Source: an uncultured Chlorobiaceae bacterium (GTDB taxonomy: Bacteria; Bacteroidota; Chlorobiia; Chlorobiales; Chlorobiaceae). From it: a stretch of 6,593 nucleotides of DNA. Made by a program: the position numbers and the translations under genes. Within the stretch, counting starts at the first letter, position 1; every line of letters starts with the position of its first letter. Shown in pieces: positions 1-6,097 of the stretch. The DNA lies in NCBI GenBank assembly GCA_903838095.1, contig CAILXE010000503.1:1-6593 (forward strand), in the 5' to 3' direction. The notes beneath the pieces were generated by a model that did no database searches, had not been told where the DNA came from, and saw only the letters and a list, made by a program, of their open reading frames with translations.

Positions 1-1
1 C

Positions 2-106
2 AAGCTCTATGGTAAGGAAAAAAAGAATCTGGAAAAAAGACTGATGCGCTCACCAAGCCTTCATTGGTGGGATATAAGCATCAGGCCTAAAATGGTATTT
101 TTATAA
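2..106 (+). CDS. Possible 3' end of a plus-strand gene entering from the left (unknown product)
   Basis: One plus-strand frame stays open from the window edge to a TAA at 104-106, giving about 34 residues that end in HWWDISIRPKMVFL. The other two plus frames meet stops within the first 50 bases. The fragment is basic and Trp-containing, but I do not recognise a family. It would converge on the minus-strand gene ending at 118, leaving an 11-base gap. The open stretch is short enough to occur by chance, so this is only a candidate, and its function cannot be inferred from what is visible. Confidence 0.3.
   Translation, partial: KLYGKEKKNLEKRLMRSPSLHWWDISIRPKMVFL
49..71 (-). terminator. Hairpin downstream of the short PEP-CTERM relative, weak terminator candidate
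   Basis: CACCAA at 51-56 pairs with TTGGTG at 64-69, extendable by one G-T and one C-G pair, around a 7-base loop. Read on the minus strand it lies about 47 bases after the stop at 118. A run of six T follows only after about ten bases, so the geometry is poor for a rho-independent terminator. It would also fall inside the candidate reading frame at 2-106. Confidence 0.25.
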
Positions 107-117
107 CGACTGTGTCC

Positions 118-357
118 CTAAGTTAACTTAGCGGTTGTAGGTACGGTGTTATAACCATTTAGCGATGCAAGTAATGAAGTCGGTGCATAAAATTGATTCC
201 AAGTCTGTGTGGCATCATTAATAGCAGCACCATTTGTGTATAGCGCAGTACCTCCAAACTGAATATTAATCAACGAAGTAGGAGGTGCTGCATATGCTGG
301 CACACTTGAAACCACAGTCATCAGTAGCGTCAAAACCAGATAAATAATTTTTCTCAT
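118..357 (-). CDS. Short secreted relative of the PEP-CTERM protein, truncated, no sorting signal
   Basis: This encodes 79 residues from the ATG at 357-355. A GTG at 378-376 would add seven residues, but the ATG gives a standard signal peptide: MRK, then a hydrophobic stretch, then VPAYA before the mature APPTS. The mature part reads LINIQFGG..YTNGAAI...TWNQF and parallels LINIKFGG.TYTGAAV...DTWNQF in the protein at 1892-2644. Similarity stops soon after TWNQF, and a TAG follows AKLT. The partner's later strands and its PEP motif, membrane helix and basic tail are all missing, so the product could not be sorted by an exosortase. The next reading frame downstream shows no recognisable continuation. 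It is probably a decayed copy left by a local duplication. Its near-consensus promoter means that expression as a small secreted protein cannot be excluded. Confidence 0.6.
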   Translation of the reverse strand: MRKIIYLVLTLLMTVVSSVPAYAAPPTSLINIQFGGTALYTNGAAINDATQTWNQFYAPTSLLASLNGYNTVPTTAKLT

Positions 358-402
358 ATTGAAAAAGTCATAAAACACATTGCATAAAAACCACCCTTAA
401 CA

Positions 403-431
403 ATTCTAACATTTTTTTCTGATAAAATCAA
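403..431 (-). promoter_or_regulatory. Sigma70-type promoter for the short PEP-CTERM relative
   Basis: On the minus strand, TTGATT (431-426) and TAGAAT (408-403) are separated by exactly 17 bases. TTGATT matches the -35 consensus at four of six positions, and TAGAAT matches the -10 at five of six. Transcription should begin near 396, about 39 bases before the ATG at 357. AAGGGTGG at 398-391 sits almost at that start point, so it is a doubtful ribosome site. Confidence 0.55.
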
Positions 432-480
432 ATTTTTAATTTTGCCTATAGCATAGGTTGTTCCCATTGCTATTGATTAA

Positions 481-533
481 ATGATTTGTGGTTTTGAAAA
501 TCATGAGCAAGCCATAGTAGGGCTTAAAGACAG
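481..533 (-). terminator. Two weak hairpins after the epsD-like gene
   Basis: Just beyond the stop at 534 on the minus strand there are two short inverted repeats: AAGCC/GGCTT (509-513 with 521-525, 7-base loop) and ATGATTT/AAATCAT (481-487 with 498-504, 10-base loop). Neither is followed by a strong T run. They may end or weaken transcription of the PEP-CTERM/epsD-like operon before the next promoter at 431. The interval 379-533 holds no gene. Confidence 0.25.
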
Positions 534-1895
534 TTATCTGACATGCTGGGCAAAATACACTTCAGTCAATAAGAGCAGCTTGAAGAACACGACCTGTATC
601 CAATGAAACCAGGGAATCTTGGTTGTCCACTTTCTTAACGCGGGCAGGTTAAAAAGATGGCTTGCGCCTGTCGCTATAAGGATGCCTGTTCCCAGAGAGA
701 AAACCATCATCCAGAAAGGAATGGTATCCCAACGCAGAAAGAGATGCCAGGCAAGAGCAACAACAGTTGATACTCCAAGAAAAAACAGTGTCAGTTTAAC
801 AGCAGGAGAGACTTCGTAAACATCATAATCGTATGGTATTGCCCCGGAGAGGGCATTTTTTTTTGGTGCAGGCCACAGTCGTGGAAGCCATAGTTTGCCA
901 AGAAGAATTGACTTTGAACCAAACAACAGCAGCATTGCAGACGTAAAAGAGAGTGTGAGTAATGCGGTCAGTTTTATGTGTTGATTCAGTTTGTTGTGTG
1001 CGCGGACAGCATCAGGAACCGGCAAGGCAATTGATTGAAGTTTCTCTCTGTTGGTCGTTGTTTTTGGTTTGAATTCTCCGATATAGGTGATTGTTGAATT
1101 GTCAAGCGCCTCACCCATCGTTTGTGCTATGACGTTGCTTCGCTGCTGTGTATTCAACAGATTGCTTGCAGCACGCTCTGCCGCTTTTCCTTCGAGCGGA
1201 ATGGGTACTGCTGCGTGCAGCATCAGAATCATGGAAAACTGATCTTCAACGCGGACAACCACCGGTCGATATGGTTTGAGGGTGATGAGGACTTTGAGGA
1301 GGTTCGGGTCGATCTGGTCTGTCGTCAGCGTCTTTGTTCCTCGTTGAAATGGCACCGCTTTTCTTTTGACGGCATCAAGTAACTCATTCAGTGAGGCCCC
1401 TTTTCTGGCTGCACTATTCAGTGACTGTAAAAAAGGGACATCAACGCCGGAGACAAAAATCTCTTCGTACACCAGTAGTTTTCTCTCGGCAAACAGGTTT
1501 GGGTTATCCGAAATTATCTGCTGAACAGTTTCTTGAGATACCGGTTTTGCTGTTGAGGCCATTTTCTCTTCTGCCATATCAGCAAGCAGTTGACGACGGG
1601 CGTCGTGCAGGGCAAGAATGAACTCCGGCGATTGGTCAATCTTCATTTTCTTTGCCTGTTGTGCAAGAAGTTCCGCACGTACCACACTCGCAAGAATGCT
1701 GCGACGCTGATTGGTGACTGACGTTGAGTCGGCATTTGGGGTGGCAGCGTGCTGATAAAGAAAATCGACCTCGCGCTGTGTAATTTCAACACCATTGACT
1801 ATGGCGGCGATACGCTCGCTTTTGTCATTGTCAGCATGTTGGGAACATCCGGCAATGACAAAAGCGAGAGCAAGAACAACAGATAATGATTTCAC
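534..1895 (-). CDS. EpsD-family peptidyl-prolyl cis-trans isomerase-like lipoprotein with four C-terminal membrane segments
   Basis: The 453-residue product starts with a lipoprotein signal peptide whose lipobox is VIAGC, with Cys17 as the lipidation site. Residues 28-145 (IAAIVNGVEITQREV..., then the RAELLAQQA and ALHDARRQLLA helices, then NPNLFAERK) look like the SurA-N/parvulin-type EpsD family known from exopolysaccharide loci of PEP-CTERM bacteria. Residues about 140-230 would be the isomerase-like domain. The C-terminal third is unusual, with hydrophobic segments at about 308-332, 365-386, 392-414 and 429-449. The start is a GTG at 1895-1893 that overlaps the upstream PEP-CTERM stop (GTGA). 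It has no Shine-Dalgarno sequence, which suggests translational coupling. I infer a chaperone or isomerase acting at the periplasmic face of the inner membrane, perhaps on its coupled neighbour. Family placement is moderately sure; catalytic activity is unproven. Confidence 0.75.
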   Translation of the reverse strand: MKSLSVVLALAFVIAGCSQHADNDKSERIAAIVNGVEITQREVDFLYQHAATPNADSTSVTNQRRSILASVVRAELLAQQAKKMKIDQSPEFILALHDARRQLLADMAEEKMASTAKPVSQETVQQIISDNPNLFAERKLLVYEEIFVSGVDVPFLQSLNSAARKGASLNELLDAVKRKAVPFQRGTKTLTTDQIDPNLLKVLITLKPYRPVVVRVEDQFSMILMLHAAVPIPLEGKAAERAASNLLNTQQRSNVIAQTMGEALDNSTITYIGEFKPKTTTNREKLQSIALPVPDAVRAHNKLNQHIKLTALLTLSFTSAMLLLFGSKSILLGKLWLPRLWPAPKKNALSGAIPYDYDVYEVSPAVKLTLFFLGVSTVVALAWHLFLRWDTIPFWMMVFSLGTGILIATGASHLFNLPALRKWTTKIPWFHWIQVVFFKLLLLTEVYFAQHVR

Positions 1896-2644
1896 GGTGT
1901 AGTAATGGAGGTTTCAGCAGCCTTTTTCTTCAACTTTCTTGCGGCAAACAGGCCTCCGATACCGAAAAGCACAAGACTTGCTGGTTCTGGGGTTGGCGAT
2001 GAACCTTTGAGCTGCAGGCCATTGATAACCGCTCGATTAGTAACATCACTTCCCCCGACGGGCGAGAGGTATGAAATATTCAGGTTTCCTGAATTATCTG
2101 CCGTAAAAGTACCATGCAGATAGTTCTGGCCTGCAAGAAATGTGCTTGCTCCTCCATCTGACGGTGTGGTCTGATGTAATGCTGAGCCATTGACGGTCAG
2201 GTTCAATATCTGGCCATCGCCGTAATTATTTCCTGAGGTATTTTCACTTTGGGTATAAACATAAAGGTCGTATGACTTGTTGGCTTGCAGCCCTGTAAAG
2301 TTCATGGTGCCTGTGGAGCCAGATGTATAAATATAGCTCCGCATCAAATTTTTGTCCGTTACTCCGAAGGAACAGTTCGCTGCGAGACCCGTTACAAGGG
2401 CGCCACCGGTATAAGAGAATTGAGCTGTTCCTGCCGATACACCAGTTGAAAGCAAGACTGGTTGATTTATTACGGCAAGATCGTCATTAAATTGATTCCA
2501 CGTATCTCCCGCTGTACCGGCTACGGCAGCCCCGGTATAAGTACCACCTCCAAACTTGATGTTAATCAGTGGCTCTGCAGCATGCAATGAAGCGCTCATC
2601 ACTGCCATCACGAACACCATCATCCCGGAAATAATGTTTTTCAT
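1892..2644 (-). CDS. PEP-CTERM sorting-domain protein
   Basis: The product has 250 residues. A Sec signal peptide covers about residues 1-22 (MKNIISGMM..., cleavage near SLHA/AEP). The mature region is rich in Gly, Ser, Thr and Asn with alternating beta-type segments (LINIKFGG, LYVYTQ, LNLTVNG, LNISYL, AVINGLQL), as in carbohydrate-binding-like beta-sandwich exoproteins. The C-terminus is a classical exosortase signal: PEP at 219-221, a hydrophobic helix (ASLVLFGIGGLFAA) and a basic cluster RKLKKK, followed by nine extra residues. In this family the tail is recognised by an exosortase at the inner membrane, and the protein is exported to the surface or matrix along with exopolysaccharide. No exosortase lies in the window. 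AGGAGG sits nine bases before the ATG, so initiation should be strong. It is the first gene of an operon with the epsD-like gene. The exact ligand or role is unknown. Confidence 0.85.
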   Translation of the reverse strand: MKNIISGMMVFVMAVMSASLHAAEPLINIKFGGGTYTGAAVAGTAGDTWNQFNDDLAVINQPVLLSTGVSAGTAQFSYTGGALVTGLAANCSFGVTDKNLMRSYIYTSGSTGTMNFTGLQANKSYDLYVYTQSENTSGNNYGDGQILNLTVNGSALHQTTPSDGGASTFLAGQNYLHGTFTADNSGNLNISYLSPVGGSDVTNRAVINGLQLKGSSPTPEPASLVLFGIGGLFAARKLKKKAAETSITTP

Positions 2645-2653
2645 TAATCTTAT

Positions 2654-2659
2654 CCTCCT
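2654..2659 (-). promoter_or_regulatory. Strong ribosome binding site of the PEP-CTERM gene
   Basis: AGGAGG on the minus strand, nine bases before the ATG at 2644-2642. It fixes the start and contrasts with the coupled epsD-like gene, which has no such site. Confidence 0.8.
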
Positions 2660-2825
2660 GTTAAAATTAAGGTTACGGAATCACTTTCTTTTTGTTATAA
2701 GCGCCACGACGAAGTGAACGTAAAGTACTCTTGGTATCGATAGCGATTATTTTACGTATTAAAAATGAAATATAATAATGTTTGCGATGTATTTTTATTG
2801 AAAAATGTGCCGATTTTTCTTTTGA

Positions 2826-2840
2826 AATTGCCCGGCAATT
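2826..2840. repeat. 15-bp palindrome, possible operator
   Basis: AATTGCC (2826-2832) and GGCAATT (2834-2840) are perfect inverted arms around one central C. The site lies 125 bases before the ATG at 2965 and about 50 bases after the TATAAT at 2771. The size and symmetry suit a dimeric regulator, but no regulator gene is in the window and a chance palindrome is possible. Confidence 0.3.
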
Positions 2841-2964
2841 CATTTCTTGCCAATGAAGTCAGAAAAAAAACAGCAATGACAACAGGCAAAACTCCTTGTG
2901 CTCATAATCCTTTTTTATATTTTCCTCTGAGTGCTGATTATTCAAGAAACCTGTGGAGCTGTTT

Positions 2965-3486
2965 ATGGAAACTCAAGAATCAAGTAATGGGGGTACTCCT
3001 CTTAACGGGGACGGGCCAGTCACTGGCAAGCCAGAGGCCACCAAGAAAAAAGAGGATAGCTGGATTGGGGCAAATGTGTCACCGTTGCTTGCTTTGGTGA
3101 CGGTTATCATGACCTTTATGATGTTCTGGGGGTTTATCCAGGTGATGAAGACTCCTGTGCGGGAGACGGGCAAGCTCTATTCGGCGCAGGATAAATATGA
3201 TACGGCATTGTCGAAATTGCAGAAGGTTGACTCGACGCAAATTGAAGAGCGGATGCGTATTAATGAGGAGATCAAGGTTTTGCAGGAGAATGTTGCCTAT
3301 GCCAAGGCGGCTCTGGAGGAGTCGAAGGAGCAGCGTGGGGTGGTAAAGGATATTATTCTTTATATCCTCGGTGTGCTCTCATCAACGATTACCACGATTT
3401 TCAGTTACTATTTTGGAAGTTCAAAGAGCAGCGCACAGAAAGATGATACGTTAAACGAGATGTCGAGGACGGCTGCCGGAACCTGA
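2965..3486 (+). CDS. Two-membrane-segment coiled-coil protein of unknown function
   Basis: The ATG at 2965 is preferred over the GTG at 2953 because GGAG lies six bases before it. The 173-residue product has a polar, low-complexity N-terminus (1-37), a membrane segment (about 39-61), a charged heptad-like helix (about 70-125, with LSKLQKV and INEEIKVLQENV) and a second membrane segment (about 129-150). It ends in SYYFGSSKSS and a short polar tail. The arrangement of second helix, YYFGSS and Lys/Asp-rich tail resembles small holin-like or phage-type membrane proteins, but I cannot name a family. Both ends are probably cytoplasmic with the coiled coil in the periplasm (inference). It is 53 bases upstream of fcl in the same direction, so it may be cotranscribed with the GDP-fucose genes; nothing in it points to sugar chemistry. 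Confidence 0.7.
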   Translation: METQESSNGGTPLNGDGPVTGKPEATKKKEDSWIGANVSPLLALVTVIMTFMMFWGFIQVMKTPVRETGKLYSAQDKYDTALSKLQKVDSTQIEERMRINEEIKVLQENVAYAKAALEESKEQRGVVKDIILYILGVLSSTITTIFSYYFGSSKSSAQKDDTLNEMSRTAAGT

Positions 3487-3493
3487 GGGCAGG

Positions 3494-3519
3494 CAGGGTG
3501 TTGATAAGAAATACCCCTG
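3494..3519 (+). other. Hairpin between the membrane-protein gene and fcl
   Basis: CAGGG (3494-3498) pairs with CCCTG (3515-3519), with an extra T-A pair possible past a bulged C. No T run follows, so it is not a standard terminator. TTGATA at 3501-3506 followed 17 bases later by TATTGA (3524-3529) could be a weak promoter for fcl placed just before its TTG start. Confidence 0.2.
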
Positions 3520-3539
3520 AAATTATTGATTGATCTATT

Positions 3540-4502
3540 TTGGGTACAATATACATAGCAGGCCATCGAGGAATGGCGGGATCAGCGATTCTTCGCCATC
3601 TTCAGGCAAATGGGGTGGGTACGCAACAGGTTGTGGTCAGAACGCACAACGAGCTTGATCTGACCAACCAGGCAGCGGTTCGTGCATTTTTTGCACAACA
3701 TCAGCCGGATCAGGTTTATCTGGCAGCGGCCAAAGTCGGCGGCATCTATGCCAATAATACCTGGCCGGCAGAGTTCATTTACCAGAATCTTATGGTTGAG
3801 GCGAATGTTATTCATGAGGCATGGCAAGCTGGTGTACAAAAACTGTTGTTTCTTGGGTCGAGCTGCATCTACCCCAGGCAGGCCTTGCAGCCAATGAGTG
3901 AAGCTGCTCTGCTGACCGGGCAACTTGAATCCACCAACGAACCTTATGCCATCGCTAAAATTGCGGGTATCAAACTTTGTGAGAGCTATAACCGCCAGTA
4001 TGGCACTGACTACCGTAGTGTCATGCCGACCAACCTGTATGGAGCAGGGGATAACTATCATCCGCAGAACAGTCATGTTATTCCGGCGCTGATACGTCGT
4101 TTTCATGAAGCAAAAATCACCAGTGCTTCTGTGGTTACTATCTGGGGAACAGGTACTCCTCGCCGTGAATTTCTCTCTGTTGATGATATGGCTGCGGCTT
4201 GTGTTCATGTGATGAATCTTGACAAAGCCACCTATGATGCTCATACCACGCAGATGCAGAGCCATATTAACGTGGGTTCAGGGGAAGATATCACGATTAA
4301 AGAGCTGGCGGTGACTCTTGCGAAGGTGATTGACTTTAAGGGGGCAATAGAATTTGATCACACAAAGCCTGATGGCACGCCAAGAAAACTGATGGACAGT
4401 ACCTGTCTCAACAATCTTGGCTGGCACGCCAGAGTCTCTCTGGAGGATGGGCTGCGTCTGGCTTACCATGATTTTTTGAAAAATAATACCAATACCCAAT
4501 GA
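3540..4502 (+). CDS. fcl: GDP-L-fucose synthase (GDP-4-keto-6-deoxy-D-mannose 3,5-epimerase/4-reductase)
   Basis: The 320-residue length is the normal family size. The enzyme epimerises C3 and C5 of GDP-4-keto-6-deoxy-D-mannose and reduces C4 with NADPH, making GDP-L-fucose in the cytoplasm. It is an extended short-chain dehydrogenase. The nucleotide-binding GHRGMAG is at residues 8-14, the catalytic Ser107 is in GSSC, and the Tyr136-x3-Lys140 pair is in YAIAK. Acid/base residues Cys109 and His179 are present; these positions coincide with the E. coli enzyme numbering as I recall it. KPDGTPRKL near the C-terminus is also typical. The start is a TTG at 3540, because an in-frame stop at 3531-3533 rules out extension and the next Met is inside the cofactor motif. 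No Shine-Dalgarno is visible. The stop overlaps the gmd start (ATGA), so the two are translationally coupled. Confidence 0.95.
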   Translation: MGTIYIAGHRGMAGSAILRHLQANGVGTQQVVVRTHNELDLTNQAAVRAFFAQHQPDQVYLAAAKVGGIYANNTWPAEFIYQNLMVEANVIHEAWQAGVQKLLFLGSSCIYPRQALQPMSEAALLTGQLESTNEPYAIAKIAGIKLCESYNRQYGTDYRSVMPTNLYGAGDNYHPQNSHVIPALIRRFHEAKITSASVVTIWGTGTPRREFLSVDDMAAACVHVMNLDKATYDAHTTQMQSHINVGSGEDITIKELAVTLAKVIDFKGAIEFDHTKPDGTPRKLMDSTCLNNLGWHARVSLEDGLRLAYHDFLKNNTNTQ

Positions 4503-5617
4503 AGGTTGCTCTTATTACCGGTATAACTGGTCAGGATGGGTCGTATCTGGCTGAATTTCTTCTTGAAAAAGGCTATGAAGTCCATGGAATAAAGCGCAGG
4601 GCCAGTAGTCTGAATACGCAGCGGATCGATCATCTTTATCAGGATCCGCATGTGAACCATCGGAACTTTGTGCTGCATTATGGCGATCTGACCGATAGTA
4701 GTAATCTGACAAGAATCATTGCCGAAGTTCAGCCTGACGAAGTCTATAATCTTGGAGCGCAAAGCCATGTGGCAGTCAGTTTTGAGGCGCCGGAATATAC
4801 TGCTGATGTTGATGGCATGGGCACGCTGCGGCTGCTCGAAGCTATCCGGTTTCTTGGTTTGGAAAAGAAAACAAGATTTTATCAGGCCTCAACCTCTGAG
4901 CTTTATGGGTTGGTACAGGAGATTCCTCAGCGTGAAACCACGCCCTTTTATCCCCGCAGTCCTTATGCTGTTGCCAAGTTGTATGCCTACTGGATTACGG
5001 TAAACTATCGGGAAGCTTATGGCATGTATGCCTGCAACGGCATTCTGTTTAATCACGAATCGCCACGACGGGGCGAAACGTTTGTGACGCGAAAAATTAC
5101 CCGCAGTCTCTCAAACATTTCGCAAGGGCTTGAGGAGTGTCTCTATATCGGCAACATGAATGCCCTTCGTGACTGGGGCCATGCCAAAGATTACGTCAGA
5201 ATGCAATGGATGATGCTCCAGCAGGAGGAACCCAAAGACTATGTGATCGCCACAGGTGTGCAATACACCGTGCGCCAATTTATTGAGAAAGCGGCGCAAC
5301 AGCTCGGCATAACAATGCGCTGGGAGGGAGTAGGTCTTGATGAAGTTGGCATTATTGATGCGATCAACTCTCCCTCTTCTCACCCGTCACTCAGCACAGG
5401 GCAAATTATTGTCCGGATTGATCCGAGGTACTTCCGTCCCGCAGAGGTTGAAACCCTGCTCGGCGATCCCGCCAAAGCAAAAAACGATCTTGGCTGGATT
5501 CCTGAAATAACCCTCGATGAAATGATAGCTGAAATGATAGCCTGTGATCTTAACCTCGCCAGACAACACTCCTTTCTCCGAGCCAACGGTTACAACATCG
5601 AAGTGAGCAAGGAGTAA
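4499..5617 (+). CDS. gmd: GDP-mannose 4,6-dehydratase
   Basis: This 372-residue enzyme converts GDP-D-mannose to GDP-4-keto-6-deoxy-D-mannose with tightly bound NADP, the step before Fcl. It is an extended short-chain dehydrogenase and is highly conserved over its length. It shows GITGQDG at residues 8-14, IKRRASS at 31-37, catalytic Thr132 and Glu134 in STSELYG, the Tyr156-x3-Lys160 pair in [20 protein letters not shown], and [15 protein letters not shown] in the C-terminal substrate-binding part. The ATG lies inside the fcl stop (ATGA), and no Shine-Dalgarno precedes it, so translation probably depends on ribosomes finishing fcl. The order fcl then gmd is the reverse of the E. coli colanic acid cluster. 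The GDP-fucose made probably feeds surface polysaccharide. No glycosyltransferase is in the window, so the acceptor is unknown. Confidence 0.97.
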   Translation: MKVALITGITGQDGSYLAEFLLEKGYEVHGIKRRASSLNTQRIDHLYQDPHVNHRNFVLHYGDLTDSSNLTRIIAEVQPDEVYNLGAQSHVAVSFEAPEYTADVDGMGTLRLLEAIRFLGLEKKTRFYQASTSELYGLVQEIPQRETTPFYPRSPYAVAKLYAYWITVNYREAYGMYACNGILFNHESPRRGETFVTRKITRSLSNISQGLEECLYIGNMNALRDWGHAKDYVRMQWMMLQQEEPKDYVIATGVQYTVRQFIEKAAQQLGITMRWEGVGLDEVGIIDAINSPSSHPSLSTGQIIVRIDPRYFRPAEVETLLGDPAKAKNDLGWIPEITLDEMIAEMIACDLNLARQHSFLRANGYNIEVSKE

Positions 5618-5721
5618 CAAAATCGGGGGACTGGATTCGTCGTCTTCATGACGCAAAACTCAGGGTAGCAGGAACTCCGCTGAACCTCATCACCTCTCTC
5701 TTTCACTCCGATCGGAATTTT

Positions 5722-5755
5722 TTTTGAAATTGTGATTTCAAAGTATTTTTATTTT
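5722..5755 (+). terminator. Rho-independent-type terminator after gmd
   Basis: TTTGAAAT (5723-5730) and ATTTCAAA (5735-5742) form a perfect 8-bp stem with loop TGTG, followed by a T-rich tract (5744-5754). A T run also precedes the stem, so the reverse orientation may work too. The stem is AT-rich and therefore weak. A GC-richer palindrome, TCCGATCGGA, followed by eight T lies immediately upstream (5707-5724) and may contribute. Confidence 0.45.
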
Positions 5756-5804
5756 ACAGTCATCCCGTCTATATTTTATCTCATAGAAATATTTACATGA
5801 GTTG

Positions 5805-5828
5805 TATAATTTTTTTCAGTCAGGGGGG
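5805..5828 (+). promoter_or_regulatory. hicB -10 element and ribosome binding site
   Basis: A perfect TATAAT is at 5805-5810, with no good -35 at 16-18 bases. The G-rich ribosome site AGGGGGG is at 5822-5828, five bases before the ATG at 5834. The predicted leader is under 20 bases. A weak -35 is compatible with an autoregulated antitoxin promoter, but I see no clear operator repeat. Confidence 0.45.
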
Positions 5829-5833
5829 TAAGC

Positions 5834-6040
5834 ATGAGAGAAGCTGTAATTTATCCGGGTGAAGATGGGTATTGGATTGCAGAATGTCCAAGCCTTCCTG
5901 GTTGTATCTCCCAAGGGAGCTCAAGAGAAGAAGCCATTATTAATATTCGGGAAGCAATTCAGGGTTACATTTTGGCTTTGGAGGGAGATGGGTTGCCCGT
6001 TCCCGATGATTCTTTTCAGACCATGCTCGTTGCGGTATGA
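5834..6040 (+). CDS. hicB: HicB-family antitoxin
   Basis: This 68-residue protein has the standard HicB N-terminal fold. The sequence MREAVIYPGEDGYWIAECPSLPGC, split as strand, turn and strand, is followed by SQGSSREEAIINIREAI, then a helix and the GLPVP linker. HicB proteins bind and neutralise the mRNA-cleaving HicA toxin and often repress their own operon. This is the short type lacking a C-terminal DNA-binding extension. Start choice is supported by AGGGGGG five bases upstream. Its stop overlaps the next ATG (ATGA), the normal hicB-hicA arrangement, but the hicA that follows is broken. The antitoxin therefore seems to be an orphan that may still act on a HicA encoded elsewhere. Confidence 0.9.
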   Translation: MREAVIYPGEDGYWIAECPSLPGCISQGSSREEAIINIREAIQGYILALEGDGLPVPDDSFQTMLVAV

Positions 6041-6076
6041 GCCAACTACCAAGGCTTTCTGGCAGGGAGTTGGTCA
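6037..6076 (+). pseudogene. 5' remnant of hicA toxin gene
   Basis: The reading frame begins at the ATG overlapping the hicB stop and reads MSQLPRLSGRELV. This is the characteristic HicA N-terminus (M-S-x-L-P-x-x-x-G-x-E/D-x-V). After about 13 codons the HicA pattern ends: the expected double-stranded-RNA-binding core with the GSH catalytic histidine motif is absent. The frame continues open to 6285 only because it runs out of phase through the ATPase fragment. The toxin must be inactive. Exact breakpoint is uncertain between about 6076 and 6115. Confidence 0.7.
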
Positions 6077-6097
6077 TACAAGAAACATTCAACAGAT

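Larger units (their letters stand above)
2645..2964. promoter_or_regulatory. Divergent intergenic spacer
   Basis: This 320-base AT-rich region separates the minus-strand PEP-CTERM operon from the plus-strand membrane-protein/fucose genes, so it should carry promoters for both. On the plus strand a perfect TATAAT lies at 2771-2776 with only a poor -35 (TTATTT at 2747-2752). On the minus strand a TATAAC (2699-2694) has a weak TTTACG (2724-2719) at 19-base spacing. A 15-bp palindrome lies at 2826-2840. An open plus-strand frame from 2765 overlaps the next gene and looks spurious. Confidence 0.45.
5618..5833. other. Spacer between gmd and hicB
   Basis: This 216-base gap has no convincing gene. 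The first 85 bases are of mixed composition and contain an open plus-strand frame (…GDWIRRLHDAKL…, ending at a TGA near 5725) without a good start. The remainder is strongly AT-rich and holds a terminator-like hairpin and the hicB promoter region. Confidence 0.5.

Noticed and set aside
2765..3100. Plus-strand 111-residue open frame with an ATG at 2765
   Set aside because: It overlaps the better-supported gene at 2965 in another frame, has no ribosome site, and its translation (Cys/Trp-rich, irregular) has no domain-like pattern.
3494..3519. Terminator separating the membrane-protein gene from fcl
   Set aside because: The stem is about five pairs and no T run follows, so read-through into fcl is more likely.
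3582..4265. Long minus-strand frame (227 residues) opposite fcl
   Set aside because: It is entirely antisense to fcl, whose catalytic residues are all present; composition is Arg/Cys/His-rich as expected for a shadow frame.
5387..5656. Minus-strand frame across the gmd end
   Set aside because: It lies opposite the highly conserved Gmd C-terminus and shows no recognisable family; it is a shadow of gmd.
5707..5716. TCCGATCGGA palindrome as the main gmd terminator
   Set aside because: With a minimal loop the stem is only about three base pairs; the neighbouring 8-bp hairpin at 5723-5742 is the better candidate.
5620..5727. Open plus-strand stretch after gmd reading GDWIRRLHDAKLRVAGTPLNLI
   Set aside because: It looks protein-like, but it has no start codon or ribosome site of its own and I cannot tie it to a family; at best a remnant.
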